Part shown: positions 7,154-16,146 of the stretch, in pieces
Position numbering within the stretch: position 1 is the first letter of the stretch
How the letters are laid out: each line of letters opens with the position of its first letter
Source: Pseudomonadota bacterium
GTDB lineage: Bacteria > Pseudomonadota > Alphaproteobacteria > Rhizobiales > Xanthobacteraceae
Assembly (NCBI GenBank): GCA_018242205.1
Contig: JAFECJ010000032.1
Coordinates: 1-51,601 of the forward strand
DNA length: 51,601 bases
Direction: 5' to 3'
Notes under the pieces: model-generated
Databases searched by the model: none
What the model saw: the letters and a program-made list of their open reading frames with translations, nothing else
Told to the model about the DNA's origin: nothing
Translations under genes and position numbers: made by a program

Positions 7154-9133
7154 TTAAACGTTCGTCAGGTCGTTCTTCTTTTCGACGATCCGCACCAGGT
7201 CGCCCATGATGCGGTTGAGCTCGAAATCCTTCGGCGTATAGACCGCGGCGACGCCGGCTTTCTCCAGTTCGGCGGCGTCTTCCGGTGGAATGATGCCGCC
7301 GGCGACCACCGGCACGTCGAGGCCCGCTTCCTTCATGCGGCCGACCACATCCTTCACCAGCGGCAGATGGCTGCCCGAGAGGATGGAAAGGCCGATGACA
7401 TGGGCCTTGTTGTCGCGGGCGGCTTCGACGATTTCTTCCGGCGTCAGGCGGATGCCGTCATAGACCACCTGCATGCCGGCATCGCGGGCGCGTACGGCGA
7501 TCTGCTCGGCGCCATTGGAGTGTCCGTCGAGGCCCGGTTTGCCGACCAGGAAGGTGAGGCGGCGGCCGAGCTTCGACGATACGCGGTCGACATCGGCGCG
7601 GAGGTCGTCGAGGCCTTCGACATCGTTGCGCATGGCGTTGCCGACGCCGGTTGGCGCGCGGTATTCGCCGAACGCCTCGCGCAAGGTCCAGCCCCATTCG
7701 CCGGTGGTGACGCCGGCCTTGGCGCACTGGATCGACGGCGGCATGATGTTGCTGCCTTCGGTCGCGGCGCGCTTGAGCGCGGCGAGCGCTTCCGCAACTT
7801 TTTTGTTGTCGCGCTGCGCGCGCCAGGCATTGAGCCGTTCGATCTGATCGTGCTCGGCTTCTTCCGGCACCGTCATGATCGAATCGATGCCGCCGGTGAG
7901 CGGCGAGGGTTCGGTCTCGAGATATTTATTGACGCCGACGACCACCTGATCGCCGCGCTCGATGGCCTCGAGCCGCGCGGTGTTCGATTCAACCAGGCGC
8001 TGCTTCATGTAGCCGGTCTCGACCGCGGCGACCGCGCCGCCCATGTCCTCGATGCGTTTGAGCTCTTCGCGGGCTTCGGTTTTCAACGCCTCGACCTTGC
8101 GGGTGATCTCGGCCGAACCGTCGAAGATGTCGCCGTATTCCAGGAGGTCGGTTTCGTAAGCCAGAATCTGCTGCATGCGCAGCGACCACTGCTGGTCCCA
8201 CGGCCGCGGCAGGCCGAGCGCCTCGTTCCAGGCCGGCAACTGCACGGCGCGGGCGCGCGCGTTCTTCGACAAGGTGACCGCCAGCATTTCGATGAGGATG
8301 CGGGCGACGTTGTTTTCCGGTTGCGGCTCGGTGAGGCCTAGCGAGTTCACCTGCACGCCGTAGCGGAACAGGCGCTGCTTCGGATCGGTGACGCCGTAGC
8401 GTTCGCGGGTGATCTCGTCCCACAATTCGGTGAAGGCGCGCATTTTGCAGACTTCGGTAATGAAGCGCAGCCCGGCATTGACGAAGAACGAGATGCGGCC
8501 GACCACCTCGCCGAACTTCGCCTGATCGACTTCGCCGGAGGCTTTCACGGTGTCGAGCACGGCGACGGCGGTGGCGAGCGCGTAAGCCAGCTCCTGCACC
8601 GGCGTCGCGCCGGCTTCCTGCAGGTGGTAGCTGCAGATGTTCATCGGATTCCACTTCGGCAATTCCGAGGTGGTGAAGATGGCGACGTCCTTGATCAGGC
8701 GCAGCGACGGCTTCGGCGGAAACACGTAAGTGCCGCGCGACAGATATTCCTTGATGATGTCGTTCTGGATGGTGCCGGTCAGCGCGGTGCGCGGTGCGCC
8801 GGTCTCGTCCGCGACCGCGATGTACAGCGCCATCAGCCACGCCGCGGTGGCGTTGATGGTCATCGACGTGTTCATCGAGCCGAGCGGAATTTGATCGAAC
8901 AACGCGCGCATGTCGCCGAGATGGCTGATCGGCACGCCGACCTTGCCGACTTCGCCGCGCGCCAGGACATGGTCGCTGTCGTAGCCGGTCTGGGTCGGCA
9001 GATCGAAGGCGACCGACAGGCCGGTCTGGCCTTTCGCCAGGTTCCGCCGATACAGCGCGTTCGAATCCGCCGCCGTCGAGTGGCCGGCGTAGGTCCGGAA
9101 AATCCAGGGTTTATCGCGCTTTGTTTCGGCCAT
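7154..9133 (-). CDS. ecm: Ethylmalonyl-CoA mutase (MeaA type)
   Basis: Coenzyme B12-dependent mutase converting (2R)-ethylmalonyl-CoA to (2S)-methylsuccinyl-CoA in the ethylmalonyl-CoA pathway. 659 residues in one chain: a mutase TIM barrel (about 1-510; FRTYAGHSTAADSN and GQTGLSVAFDLPTQTGYDSDH at the N-terminus) and a C-terminal cobalamin domain (about 522-650). The B12 motif KPGLDGHSNG carries the cobalt-binding His538. The N-terminal region matches MeaA/Ecm proteins rather than the large or small methylmalonyl-CoA mutase subunits. It is divergent from ccr, the preceding pathway enzyme, across a 142-base gap with a shared dyad, so co-regulation is expected. A methylmalonyl-CoA mutase assignment is less likely given the ccr neighbour. 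Confidence 0.95.
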   Translation of the reverse strand: MAETKRDKPWIFRTYAGHSTAADSNALYRRNLAKGQTGLSVAFDLPTQTGYDSDHVLARGEVGKVGVPISHLGDMRALFDQIPLGSMNTSMTINATAAWLMALYIAVADETGAPRTALTGTIQNDIIKEYLSRGTYVFPPKPSLRLIKDVAIFTTSELPKWNPMNICSYHLQEAGATPVQELAYALATAVAVLDTVKASGEVDQAKFGEVVGRISFFVNAGLRFITEVCKMRAFTELWDEITRERYGVTDPKQRLFRYGVQVNSLGLTEPQPENNVARILIEMLAVTLSKNARARAVQLPAWNEALGLPRPWDQQWSLRMQQILAYETDLLEYGDIFDGSAEITRKVEALKTEAREELKRIEDMGGAVAAVETGYMKQRLVESNTARLEAIERGDQVVVGVNKYLETEPSPLTGGIDSIMTVPEEAEHDQIERLNAWRAQRDNKKVAEALAALKRAATEGSNIMPPSIQCAKAGVTTGEWGWTLREAFGEYRAPTGVGNAMRNDVEGLDDLRADVDRVSSKLGRRLTFLVGKPGLDGHSNGAEQIAVRARDAGMQVVYDGIRLTPEEIVEAARDNKAHVIGLSILSGSHLPLVKDVVGRMKEAGLDVPVVAGGIIPPEDAAELEKAGVAAVYTPKDFELNRIMGDLVRIVEKKNDLTNV

Positions 9134-9180
9134 TGCCCAGTGTTTTCGCGGCTGAAGACGTGGGGTGCTTACTTCGGCGG

Positions 9181-9229
9181 CAGTCTGGCGGTTCTATTGT
9201 TGCAATGCAATATAAATTACGCCAGACTG
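9181..9229. promoter_or_regulatory. Two-level dyad in the shared ecm-ccr promoter region
   Basis: An outer perfect 10-bp inverted repeat (CAGTCTGGCG at 9181-9190, CGCCAGACTG at 9220-9229) encloses an inner 11-bp palindrome TTGCAATGCAA (9200-9210). Both share the same centre, base 9205. That centre is 72 and 71 bases from the ecm and ccr start codons respectively. The symmetry fits a dimeric or tetrameric regulator acting on both genes. TTGCA/TGCAA resembles the TTTGCAAA-type sites I recall for acyl-CoA-responsive regulators, but the regulator here is not identified. Confidence 0.7.
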
Positions 9230-9275
9230 ATGCGGCTCTCAAATTAATAAACGCCGTTGCCAAGGGAGTTCGTCG

Positions 9276-10556
9276 ATGCCGGTCGCTGCCGTTGCGCGGA
9301 ATGGGTCCGCGCCCAAGAATCTCTACGACATCGGTGAGATACCGCCGCTCGGCCATGTCCCCGAGAAGATGTACGCCTGGGTGATCCGCCAGGAGCGGCA
9401 TGGTCCGCCGGAGCAGTCATTCCAGATCGAAGCGGTGCCGACCTGGCCGATCGGCGAAGAGGACGTGCTCGTCCTCGTGATGGCGGCCGGCGTCAATTAC
9501 AACGGCATCTGGGCCGGCCTCGGCCAGCCGATCACGCCGTTCAACGTGCATAAACAACCTTATCACATCGCCGGGTCGGATGCCTCGGGCATCGTCTGGG
9601 CGGTCGGCTCCAAGGTGAAGCGCTGGAAGGTCGGCGACGAAGTCATCGTCCACTGTAATCAGGACGACGGTGACGACGAGGACTGCAATGGCGGCGATCC
9701 GCTGCTGTCGCCGTCGCAGCGCATCTGGGGCTACGAAACGCCGGACGGTTCGTTCGCGCAGTTCTGCCGCGTGCAGTCGCGCCAGCTGATGATCAAGCCG
9801 GCGCATCTGTCGTGGGAGGAGTCGGCCTGCTACACGCTGACGCTCGCCACCGCCTATCGCATGCTGTTCGGCCATGCGCCGCACACGCTCAAGCCGGGCG
9901 ACAACGTGCTGGTCTGGGGCGCCTCCGGCGGCCTCGGCGTGTTCGGCATTCAGCTTGCCGCCGCTTCGGGCGCCAACGCCATCGGCGTCATCTCCGACGA
10001 CTCCAAGGCCGAGTATGTCTACAACCTCGGCGCCAAGGGCGTAATCAACCGCAAGGACTTCAAGTGCTGGGGCCAGCTGCCCCAGGTGAACTCGCCCGAG
10101 TTCAACGACTGGGCCAAGGAAGCGCGCCGTTTCGGCAAGGCGATCTGGGACATCACCGGCAAGCGCGACGTCGACATCGTGTTCGAGCATCCGGGCGAGC
10201 AGACCTTCCCGGTGTCGGCGATGGTCGTCAAGCGCGGCGGCATGGTGGTGTTCTGCGCCGGCACCACCGGCTTCAACATCACCTTCGACGCGCGCTACGT
10301 CTGGATGCGGCAGAAGCGTATCCAGGGATCGCACTTCGCGCATTTGAAGCAGGCGAGCCAGGCCAATCGCTTCGTGCTCGAGCGCCGCATCGACCCGTGC
10401 CTGTCGAAGACCTTCCCGTGGCTGGAGATTCCGAGGGCGCACACCATGATGTGGAAGAACCAGCATCCGCCCGGCAACATGGCGGTGCTGGTCAATTCGC
10501 CGATGACGGGGCTCAAGACCTACGAGGACGTGCTCGAGGTTTCGGGGCAGGGCTGA
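9276..10556 (+). CDS. ccr: Crotonyl-CoA carboxylase/reductase
   Basis: Reductively carboxylates crotonyl-CoA with NADPH and CO2 to (2S)-ethylmalonyl-CoA, the key step of the ethylmalonyl-CoA pathway for acetyl-CoA assimilation. 426 residues, medium-chain dehydrogenase/reductase fold: a GroES-like N-terminal domain, the family-specific acidic stretch HCNQDDGDDEDCNGG, and a Rossmann motif VLVWGASGGLGVFG (about 212-225). The C-terminal half has EHPGEQTFP and GTTGFNITFDARYVWMRQKRIQGSH, typical of Ccr. A strong AAGGGAG ribosome site lies 7 bases before the ATG. It is divergent from ecm, with mcd 3 kb downstream. Its 3' end overlaps the convergent YihY gene by 37 bases. Confidence 0.97.
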   Translation: MPVAAVARNGSAPKNLYDIGEIPPLGHVPEKMYAWVIRQERHGPPEQSFQIEAVPTWPIGEEDVLVLVMAAGVNYNGIWAGLGQPITPFNVHKQPYHIAGSDASGIVWAVGSKVKRWKVGDEVIVHCNQDDGDDEDCNGGDPLLSPSQRIWGYETPDGSFAQFCRVQSRQLMIKPAHLSWEESACYTLTLATAYRMLFGHAPHTLKPGDNVLVWGASGGLGVFGIQLAAASGANAIGVISDDSKAEYVYNLGAKGVINRKDFKCWGQLPQVNSPEFNDWAKEARRFGKAIWDITGKRDVDIVFEHPGEQTFPVSAMVVKRGGMVVFCAGTTGFNITFDARYVWMRQKRIQGSHFAHLKQASQANRFVLERRIDPCLSKTFPWLEIPRAHTMMWKNQHPPGNMAVLVNSPMTGLKTYEDVLEVSGQG

Positions 10557-11401
10557 ACCGGCTGTTCGGTGCGACGTTTCAGCACCGCCGCGTTCAGTTC
10601 GCCGCCGAAGATGAAGATCGAGGCGCAGACGTAGAGAAACACCAGCGCGATCATCGCCGACGCCAGCCCGGCATACATGTTGACGTAGGCGAAGGCGTAG
10701 TCGGCGAGATAGCGGCCGAAGGCGGCGCCGCAGACCAGCCACAGCGCCAAAGTCGCGGTGATGCCGGGCGCGACGTCGACGAAGCTGCGGCGTCCGGCCG
10801 GCAGCCAGCGGTGCACGATGGTCAGCGCGACGACCAATATGATCGCCGCCGTCGCGAAGCGCGACAGTGTGACCAGATCGCTCAACGGCTCGAGCGTCGG
10901 CACGAAGGCCACGATCTTGTCCCAGATGAACGGCGCCAGCACCACCAGGAACGAGAACACCAGCAGGCTGACGGCGCCGACCAGCACATAGCCGATCGAC
11001 TCGATCCGCAAGAGCCACCATGGCCGTCGCTCGCTCATGTTGTAGGCGCGGTTGAGCGCGATACGCAGGCTCTCGACTCCGCTGGAAGCGAAATAGATCG
11101 CGAACAGCACGCCGAATGTCAGCACGTTGCCGCGGCTGCCGACCAGCACGCCGCGGATGTCGGTGGCGATGGGGCCGGCCACCTGTGCCGGCCAGGTCTC
11201 GAGCAGGATGCGCGCCGCTTCGTCCGCCAGTTCCTTGGAACCGAAGAACACGCCGGCCAGCGCCGTGCAGACGATGAGGAAAGGAAACAACGCCATCAGC
11301 GTCGACAACGCGATATGGCTGGCGATGGCCCAACCGTCATCGGCCAGAAACTGGCGGACGGCATCGAGCACACAGCGCAGGGACAGCCTGAGATAGCGCA
11401 A
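10520..11401 (-). CDS. YihY/virulence factor BrkB family membrane protein
   Basis: 293-residue inner-membrane protein with about six hydrophobic helices (for example residues 33-55, 93-110, 135-160, 180-200, 210-235 and 245-270). The family signatures are visible: SHIALSTLMALFPFLIV near the N-terminus, FGVLFAIYFASSGVESLRIALNRAYN in the middle, and ASAMIALVFLYVCASIFIFGGELNA at the end. Function of the family is not settled; the old ribonuclease BN label is not supported by the sequence. TTG start at 11401 with GGAG upstream; a GTG ten codons later is an alternative. The 3' end overlaps ccr by 37 bases in antisense. Confidence 0.88.
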   Translation of the reverse strand: MRYLRLSLRCVLDAVRQFLADDGWAIASHIALSTLMALFPFLIVCTALAGVFFGSKELADEAARILLETWPAQVAGPIATDIRGVLVGSRGNVLTFGVLFAIYFASSGVESLRIALNRAYNMSERRPWWLLRIESIGYVLVGAVSLLVFSFLVVLAPFIWDKIVAFVPTLEPLSDLVTLSRFATAAIILVVALTIVHRWLPAGRRSFVDVAPGITATLALWLVCGAAFGRYLADYAFAYVNMYAGLASAMIALVFLYVCASIFIFGGELNAAVLKRRTEQPVQPCPETSSTSS

Positions 11402-11477
11402 GGCGCGAGGCTCCGGAGCGGACGATCCACCGTCCCGAGAATGGCGATCAGGCCGCGGTTTGCAAGTAGGGAGGCTG

Positions 11478-13493
11478 TCAGGCCGCTTGTACGTCGCTGA
11501 GGAACCGGCGTACCTCGGCCTCCAGGCTTTCGGCTTCGACGGCGACCGTTTCGGCGAGGCTCTTGACGTCGGCGGCGGTCGACCGCGCGTCGATGGTCAC
11601 GCCGGCGACCCGGCTCATCGCTTCGGCGCCGGTACGGGCTTCGTTGGAGGCGCGGCTCACGCCTTCGGCAATGACGGCGACCGCGGCGTTCTGCTGCTCG
11701 ACGGTCGCGGCGACGGAGGTGGCGATCGCCGCCATTTCGCCGATGATGGCGTTCACCTGCTCGATGGCCAAAGTGGCGCCGGCGGCGGCCGACTGGATGC
11801 CGCCGATCTGTTCGGCGATTTCCTCGGTCGAGCGCGCCGTCTGCGCCGCGAGCGATTTTACTTCGGCGGCCACCACCGCGAAGCCGCGTCCGGCTTCGCC
11901 GGCGCGCGCCGCCTCGATCGTGGCATTGAGCGCCAGCAGATTGGTCTGTCCGGCGACCGCCTGAATGAGGCCGACCACTTCTCCAATGCGCGTTGCGGCG
12001 ATGCCGAGTTCGGTCATGGTGCCGGCGGTTTTCTTCGCCTCGGCGACCGCGCGCCCGGCGACGCCGCTGGATTGCGTGGCTTGCGCGGCGATGGCTTCGA
12101 TCGACAGCGCCAGTTCATCGACCGAGCCCGCGGCGGTGCTGACATTTTCCGATGCGGCGCCGACACGCTGCTCGGCCGTGCTGGCTTCGGCGGAAACCGT
12201 GTCGGCCGTGCGGTTGAGATTGGTCGAACTGGTCTCGAGCTGTTGCGAGGCCGCACGCAGCTTGCCGAGCACCGCGCCGATGGACGTCTCGAACCGGCGA
12301 ATGGCGGCAGCGATGCTGTTCGTGCGCGTTTCCCGCGCGCGGCTCTGGTCGGCCTGGGTCTGCGACAGCTTCTCGCGCTCGATCATGGAATCGCGGAACA
12401 CGAGCACCGTGCGCGCCATGGCGCCGATTTCGTCGCGAGCGCGGGTGGCCGGAATGGCGGTTGCAGTATCGCCGGCGGCGAGCGCCTTCATCGCGGCGCC
12501 GAGGCGGTCGAGCGGCCGTGTCACGCTGCGGCCGATCAGCCAACTGAAGATCAGTCCGAGCATCGCCATCGCGGCGCCGACCGCGATGATGCCGTTGCGC
12601 GTGTTGTTCTGTGACGCGGTGAGCGCCGCGGAGGCATTCCGGGCGGCGCCGTTGGCCGACAGAATGACGGCATCGACGCGCGGCAGCATGTTCTGGCTGT
12701 CGATGTCGATCAGCGAGCGCAGCGGATGGGTGCGGTCGTGTAGCGATACCCAGTAACTGAAAGTGTCCTTGTATTCCCTTACGCGCCGTTCGATTCTGCC
12801 TTTCAGCGCGGGCGTGCCGTCGATACCGGCGAATAGCTGAACGAATGCCTTGTAGCCGGCCTCGAACTGAAACATCGTCAGTTCGCTTGGCGCGAGGCGG
12901 TATTCGCTTTCCTGGTGCCGCATCGTCAGCAGCACCATCGTGATCTTGCGCGCGTCGGCGTCGGCGATCCAGTTCAGATCGTTATTGATGATCGATTCAA
13001 CCGCGTTGCCGGCATCCTTCAACGCCCAGCGTATGCCCTCATCGTCCGAGAATCCGAGCACGCGCTGCAGTTCGTAGAGGTCGTCGTAGTTGGCCTTGAT
13101 CGTAGCGAGCTCGGAGCGCAGCGCCTTGATGTCGTCGCTATGCGTGCCGTTGATCAATCGCTCGATGGTGTTCAGACTCTCGACCGCCAGCCGCTGCGAC
13201 TGCGGGAAGGCATCGAGCGAGAAATTGCGCTCCCGGCCGAAGTCCTTCGTCGCGATCCGGATCGATGCGATCGCGATCTTGAGGTCGCGGCTGGCGTCGG
13301 CAAGCGCACGGGAGTTGGCGGCGGTTTGGAAGGCACCCGATACTTCGCTCTCGCCGGCCATGAAGGTCAGACCATTGGCGAGAAATCCCATCACCGGGAT
13401 CAGCGCCAGCGTGACGATGCGGGTCCGCACCGAAAACGACGTCAGCAGCCGGATCGGCGACCATGACCGCTTTATTGCCTGGGGGAGGCGCAT
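11478..13493 (-). CDS. Methyl-accepting chemotaxis protein
   Basis: 671-residue transmembrane chemoreceptor that would signal through CheA/CheW. Order: first membrane helix (about 24-45), an all-helical periplasmic sensor of about 250 residues, second membrane helix (about 300-322), HAMP domain (about 320-372), then a long coiled-coil signalling domain. The hairpin tip at 518-542 reads [20 protein letters not shown], the near-invariant MCP motif. No C-terminal CheR/CheB-tethering pentapeptide is present. The ATG at 13493 (MRLPQAIK) is preferred over an upstream in-frame start at 13589. No che genes are nearby, so this is an orphan receptor. The ligand is unknown. Confidence 0.93.
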   Translation of the reverse strand: MRLPQAIKRSWSPIRLLTSFSVRTRIVTLALIPVMGFLANGLTFMAGESEVSGAFQTAANSRALADASRDLKIAIASIRIATKDFGRERNFSLDAFPQSQRLAVESLNTIERLINGTHSDDIKALRSELATIKANYDDLYELQRVLGFSDDEGIRWALKDAGNAVESIINNDLNWIADADARKITMVLLTMRHQESEYRLAPSELTMFQFEAGYKAFVQLFAGIDGTPALKGRIERRVREYKDTFSYWVSLHDRTHPLRSLIDIDSQNMLPRVDAVILSANGAARNASAALTASQNNTRNGIIAVGAAMAMLGLIFSWLIGRSVTRPLDRLGAAMKALAAGDTATAIPATRARDEIGAMARTVLVFRDSMIEREKLSQTQADQSRARETRTNSIAAAIRRFETSIGAVLGKLRAASQQLETSSTNLNRTADTVSAEASTAEQRVGAASENVSTAAGSVDELALSIEAIAAQATQSSGVAGRAVAEAKKTAGTMTELGIAATRIGEVVGLIQAVAGQTNLLALNATIEAARAGEAGRGFAVVAAEVKSLAAQTARSTEEIAEQIGGIQSAAAGATLAIEQVNAIIGEMAAIATSVAATVEQQNAAVAVIAEGVSRASNEARTGAEAMSRVAGVTIDARSTAADVKSLAETVAVEAESLEAEVRRFLSDVQAA

Positions 13494-13811
13494 AGAGGTT
13501 GGGCCGGTAAGGGTTGCCGTCAGTTGAACGGACCGGGGAGTACAAGTGACCGTTACAGATGAACCCGAAATGGTTAATTTTATTGGCAATACGCCGTTGC
13601 GACGGGCCGTTCGGGGTCTGATGGGCCCGGTCTTAGGACGGTCTCAGAATGGTCTTGGGCAGGTCTTCGGCAGGTCTTGGGCGGTCTTCGGCAGGTCTTG
13701 GGCGGTCTTGGGCGGTCTTGGGCCGGGACGCCGCCACTTTGCTTTTGTGCACTGCACGCGTACTGTTAAAAGCCTTCCGGGCTATGAGACGTCGAAATTT
13801 TGGGGACCGAA
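13494..13811. other. Intergenic region between the chemoreceptor gene and mcd
   Basis: 318 bases separating two divergent genes. The central third is the GGTCTTGGGC repeat array (13629-13723). The remainder, including the 88 bases before mcd with an AT-richer patch around 13760-13800, presumably holds both promoters. I cannot assign -35/-10 elements with confidence, and no gene is visible. Confidence 0.7.
13629..13723 (+). repeat. Nine-unit phased tandem repeat, consensus GGTCTTGGGC(A)
   Basis: Units begin at 13629, 13640, 13651, 13662, 13673, 13683, 13694, 13704 and 13714. Each starts with GGTCT and is 10 or 11 bases long. The first two are divergent (GGTCTTAGGAC, GGTCTCAGAAT), the others are near-identical. 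The mean period over 95 bases is 10.56, the helical repeat of B-DNA, so every unit presents the same face. Sited upstream of mcd. Confidence 0.85.
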
Positions 13812-15488
13812 ATGCCGATGGCCGCCTCCCGTACCGCTGCCGACCATGACCTGCACGACCTCGCCCGCGAGGCCGTCGTCGCCATGGAGGCGATCCTCGG
13901 CGACGCCACCGCCAAGGTGCGCGGCAAAGTTACGGTCGAAGGCCATGCGCTCGGCAAATTGTTTGATCGCGAACAGCGGGCGACCCACGGGCTTGCCTGG
14001 CTCGCGACTTATGTCGAAGCGGTCAAACAACTCGCCGCCTATGCCGAGCGGATGGCGGCGTCCGGCACCTTTGGCGAGGTCGAGGAGCACCTGACCTGGA
14101 TCGGCCTCGGCGAGTGTCTGGCCCAGACGATCGGCGGCATCCCGATGAGCCAGGGCGAGATCGTGCGGCCGAGCGACATGGGGCTGTCCATGGCGCAGGT
14201 GGCGGCGCGGCTGACGCCCGGCGTCGAGACCCTGATCGCCAACGGCAACACCGCCGAGCGCCGCGCCCGGCTGATGGACTTGATGCGGCAGAGCCATGGC
14301 GCCACCGTCGGCGCCGCCGGCCTTGATGAAACGCTGGAATCGATTCGTGAGGAGATGCGACGCTTCGCCGACGCCGAAGTGGTCGGCCACGCCCAGAGCT
14401 GGCACCGCACCAACAGCTATATTCCCTACGAGGTGCTCGGCCAGATGTCCGAGCTCGGCGTCTTCGGCCTGACCATCCCGGAAGAATTCGGCGGCATGGG
14501 CCTCGGCAAGGAATCGATGTGCGTCGTCTCCGAGGAATTGTCGCGCGGCTATATCGGCGTCGGCTCGCTCGGCACCCGCTCGGAAATCGCCGCCGAACTC
14601 ATTCTCGGCGGCGGCACGCCGGAGCAGAAGGCCAAGTGGTTGCCGAAGATCGCGTCCGGCGAAGTGTTGCCGACCGCGGTGTTTACGGAGCCGAACACCG
14701 GTTCGGATCTCGCCTCGCTGAAGACGCGCGCGGTGCGCGAGGGCGATGTTTATAAAGTCTACGGCAACAAGACCTGGATCACGCACCCGGTGCGCGCCGA
14801 CCTGATGACGCTGTTGGTGCGCACCAATCCGAAGGAGCCCGGGCATCGCGGCCTGTCGATGCTGCTCGCTGAAAAGCCGCGCGGCGACGACAAGAATCCG
14901 TTCCCCGCGAAGGGCATGACCGGCACCGAGATCGAGGTGCTCGGCTATCGCGGCATGAAGGAATACGAGATCGCCTTCGACGGATTTGAAGTGAAGGCCG
15001 AGAACCTGCTCGGCGGTGTCGAGGGCATGGGCTTCAAGCAACTCATGCAGACCTTCGAATCCGCGCGCATCCAGACCGCCGCGCGCGCCATTGGCGTCGC
15101 GCAGGCGGCGATGGAGCAGGCGATGCAATACGCCACCAACCGCATTCAGTTTTCGCGGCCGATCGCCGACTTTCCGCGCGTCGCCGACAAGATCGTGATG
15201 ATGGCGGTCGAGATCATGATTGCGCGGCAGCTTACTTATCACGCCGCGCGCGAGAAGGATTCCGGCCGGCGCTGCGATCTGGAGGCCGGCATGGCCAAGC
15301 TCTACGGCGCGCGTGTCGCCTGGGCCAATGCCGATAACGCCGTCCAGGTGCATGGCGGCAACGGCTTCGCGCTCGAATTTCCGATCTCGCGCATCCTGTG
15401 CGACGCCCGCATCCTCAACATCTTCGAGGGCGCGGCGGAAATTCAGGCGCAGGTCATCGCGCGGCGTCTGCTCGACGGCACGAACTAG
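13812..15488 (+). CDS. mcd: (2S)-Methylsuccinyl-CoA dehydrogenase
   Basis: FAD-dependent acyl-CoA dehydrogenase oxidising (2S)-methylsuccinyl-CoA to mesaconyl-CoA, the step after Ecm in the ethylmalonyl-CoA pathway. 558 residues: about 150 N-terminal residues absent from ordinary acyl-CoA dehydrogenases, then the standard fold (LGVFGLTIPEEFGGMGLGKES, FTEPNTGSDLASLKTRA, and QVHGGNGFALEFPISRILCDARILNIFEG split along the C-terminal half). Both the long N-terminal extension and the motif GYRGMKEYEI fit Mcd rather than a beta-oxidation enzyme. ATG at 13812, with GGGGA five bases upstream. Locus context with ecm and ccr makes this the preferred function; a generic acyl-CoA dehydrogenase is the alternative. 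Confidence 0.88.
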   Translation: MPMAASRTAADHDLHDLAREAVVAMEAILGDATAKVRGKVTVEGHALGKLFDREQRATHGLAWLATYVEAVKQLAAYAERMAASGTFGEVEEHLTWIGLGECLAQTIGGIPMSQGEIVRPSDMGLSMAQVAARLTPGVETLIANGNTAERRARLMDLMRQSHGATVGAAGLDETLESIREEMRRFADAEVVGHAQSWHRTNSYIPYEVLGQMSELGVFGLTIPEEFGGMGLGKESMCVVSEELSRGYIGVGSLGTRSEIAAELILGGGTPEQKAKWLPKIASGEVLPTAVFTEPNTGSDLASLKTRAVREGDVYKVYGNKTWITHPVRADLMTLLVRTNPKEPGHRGLSMLLAEKPRGDDKNPFPAKGMTGTEIEVLGYRGMKEYEIAFDGFEVKAENLLGGVEGMGFKQLMQTFESARIQTAARAIGVAQAAMEQAMQYATNRIQFSRPIADFPRVADKIVMMAVEIMIARQLTYHAAREKDSGRRCDLEAGMAKLYGARVAWANADNAVQVHGGNGFALEFPISRILCDARILNIFEGAAEIQAQVIARRLLDGTN

Positions 15489-15605
15489 AGCGCGGCGACG
15501 GATTCCGTCGCCAGCGCAACGAAATACCAGCCTCCGGCGTTGATCTGGCGCAATTCGCAACGGCGGCGAATGCGCTGTAGTGCAGCACTTAAGGAGGACC
15601 GCACA

Positions 15606-16055
15606 ATGTCAATGTCGATCGGGCAGGGCGAATGGGTCATCGTCTGCGACGGCGCCAAGGCGCTGATTCTCGAGAATGTCGGCGACGGCAAATTTCCCAA
15701 CTTGAAGACGCGGGAAGTGCTCGAGCACAAGGCGAAGGCGACCCACGACCTGGGCACTGACAAACCGGGCCGGTCCAGTTCGTCGGTGGGCTCCGGCCGG
15801 TCGGCTGTGAGCCAGACCGACTGGCACGCCCAGGAGGAAGAAAGTTTTCTCGCCGATCTGGCCGCCAAGCTCGACCATGCCGTGACGGTGCACGAGGTCA
15901 AAACGATGGTCGTTGTCGCTCCGCCCCGGGCGCTCGGCTTCCTGCGCCAGGCCTACGGCCACGGCCTGAAGGCCGCGGTGCGCGCCGAGGTCGACAAGGA
16001 CCTAGTCAAGATGCCGGTGCACGAGATCGAGAAATACCTGACCGCCACGCACTGA
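15606..16055 (+). CDS. Host attachment family protein
   Basis: 149-residue cytosolic protein of the host-attachment (AtsC-like) Pfam family, named for a plant-attachment phenotype and structurally related to RNase-like/eRF1 folds. Recognised by WVIVCDGAKALILEN at the N-terminus, a low-complexity Ser/Gly linker (GRSSSSVGSGRSAVSQTDWH), and VVVAPPRALGFLRQ followed by EVDKDLVKMPVHEIEKYL at the C-terminus. Start ATG at 15606 with a near-perfect AAGGAGG site at 15591. The gene stands alone with its own ribosome site. Biochemical activity is unknown. Confidence 0.85.
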   Translation: MSMSIGQGEWVIVCDGAKALILENVGDGKFPNLKTREVLEHKAKATHDLGTDKPGRSSSSVGSGRSAVSQTDWHAQEEESFLADLAAKLDHAVTVHEVKTMVVVAPPRALGFLRQAYGHGLKAAVRAEVDKDLVKMPVHEIEKYLTATH

Positions 16056-16146
16056 CGATATGGACGGACCGGCCTGCGAACCGGTTTCCACTTCGCGCAA
16101 AAACGCATTATGGTCCGGCCGAATCTGATCGGGATTTCGGCCGGAA

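Noticed and set aside
9417..11333. A 638-codon minus-strand frame crossing ccr and the YihY gene
   Set aside because: Overlaps two well-supported genes in the wrong frame and has no domain signature.
13629..13723. CRISPR array
   Set aside because: Units are 10-11 bases with no unique spacers and no cas genes.
13782..15560. A 592-codon open frame antisense to mcd
   Set aside because: No recognisable motif, composition typical of GC-driven shadows, and complete overlap with a convincing acyl-CoA dehydrogenase.
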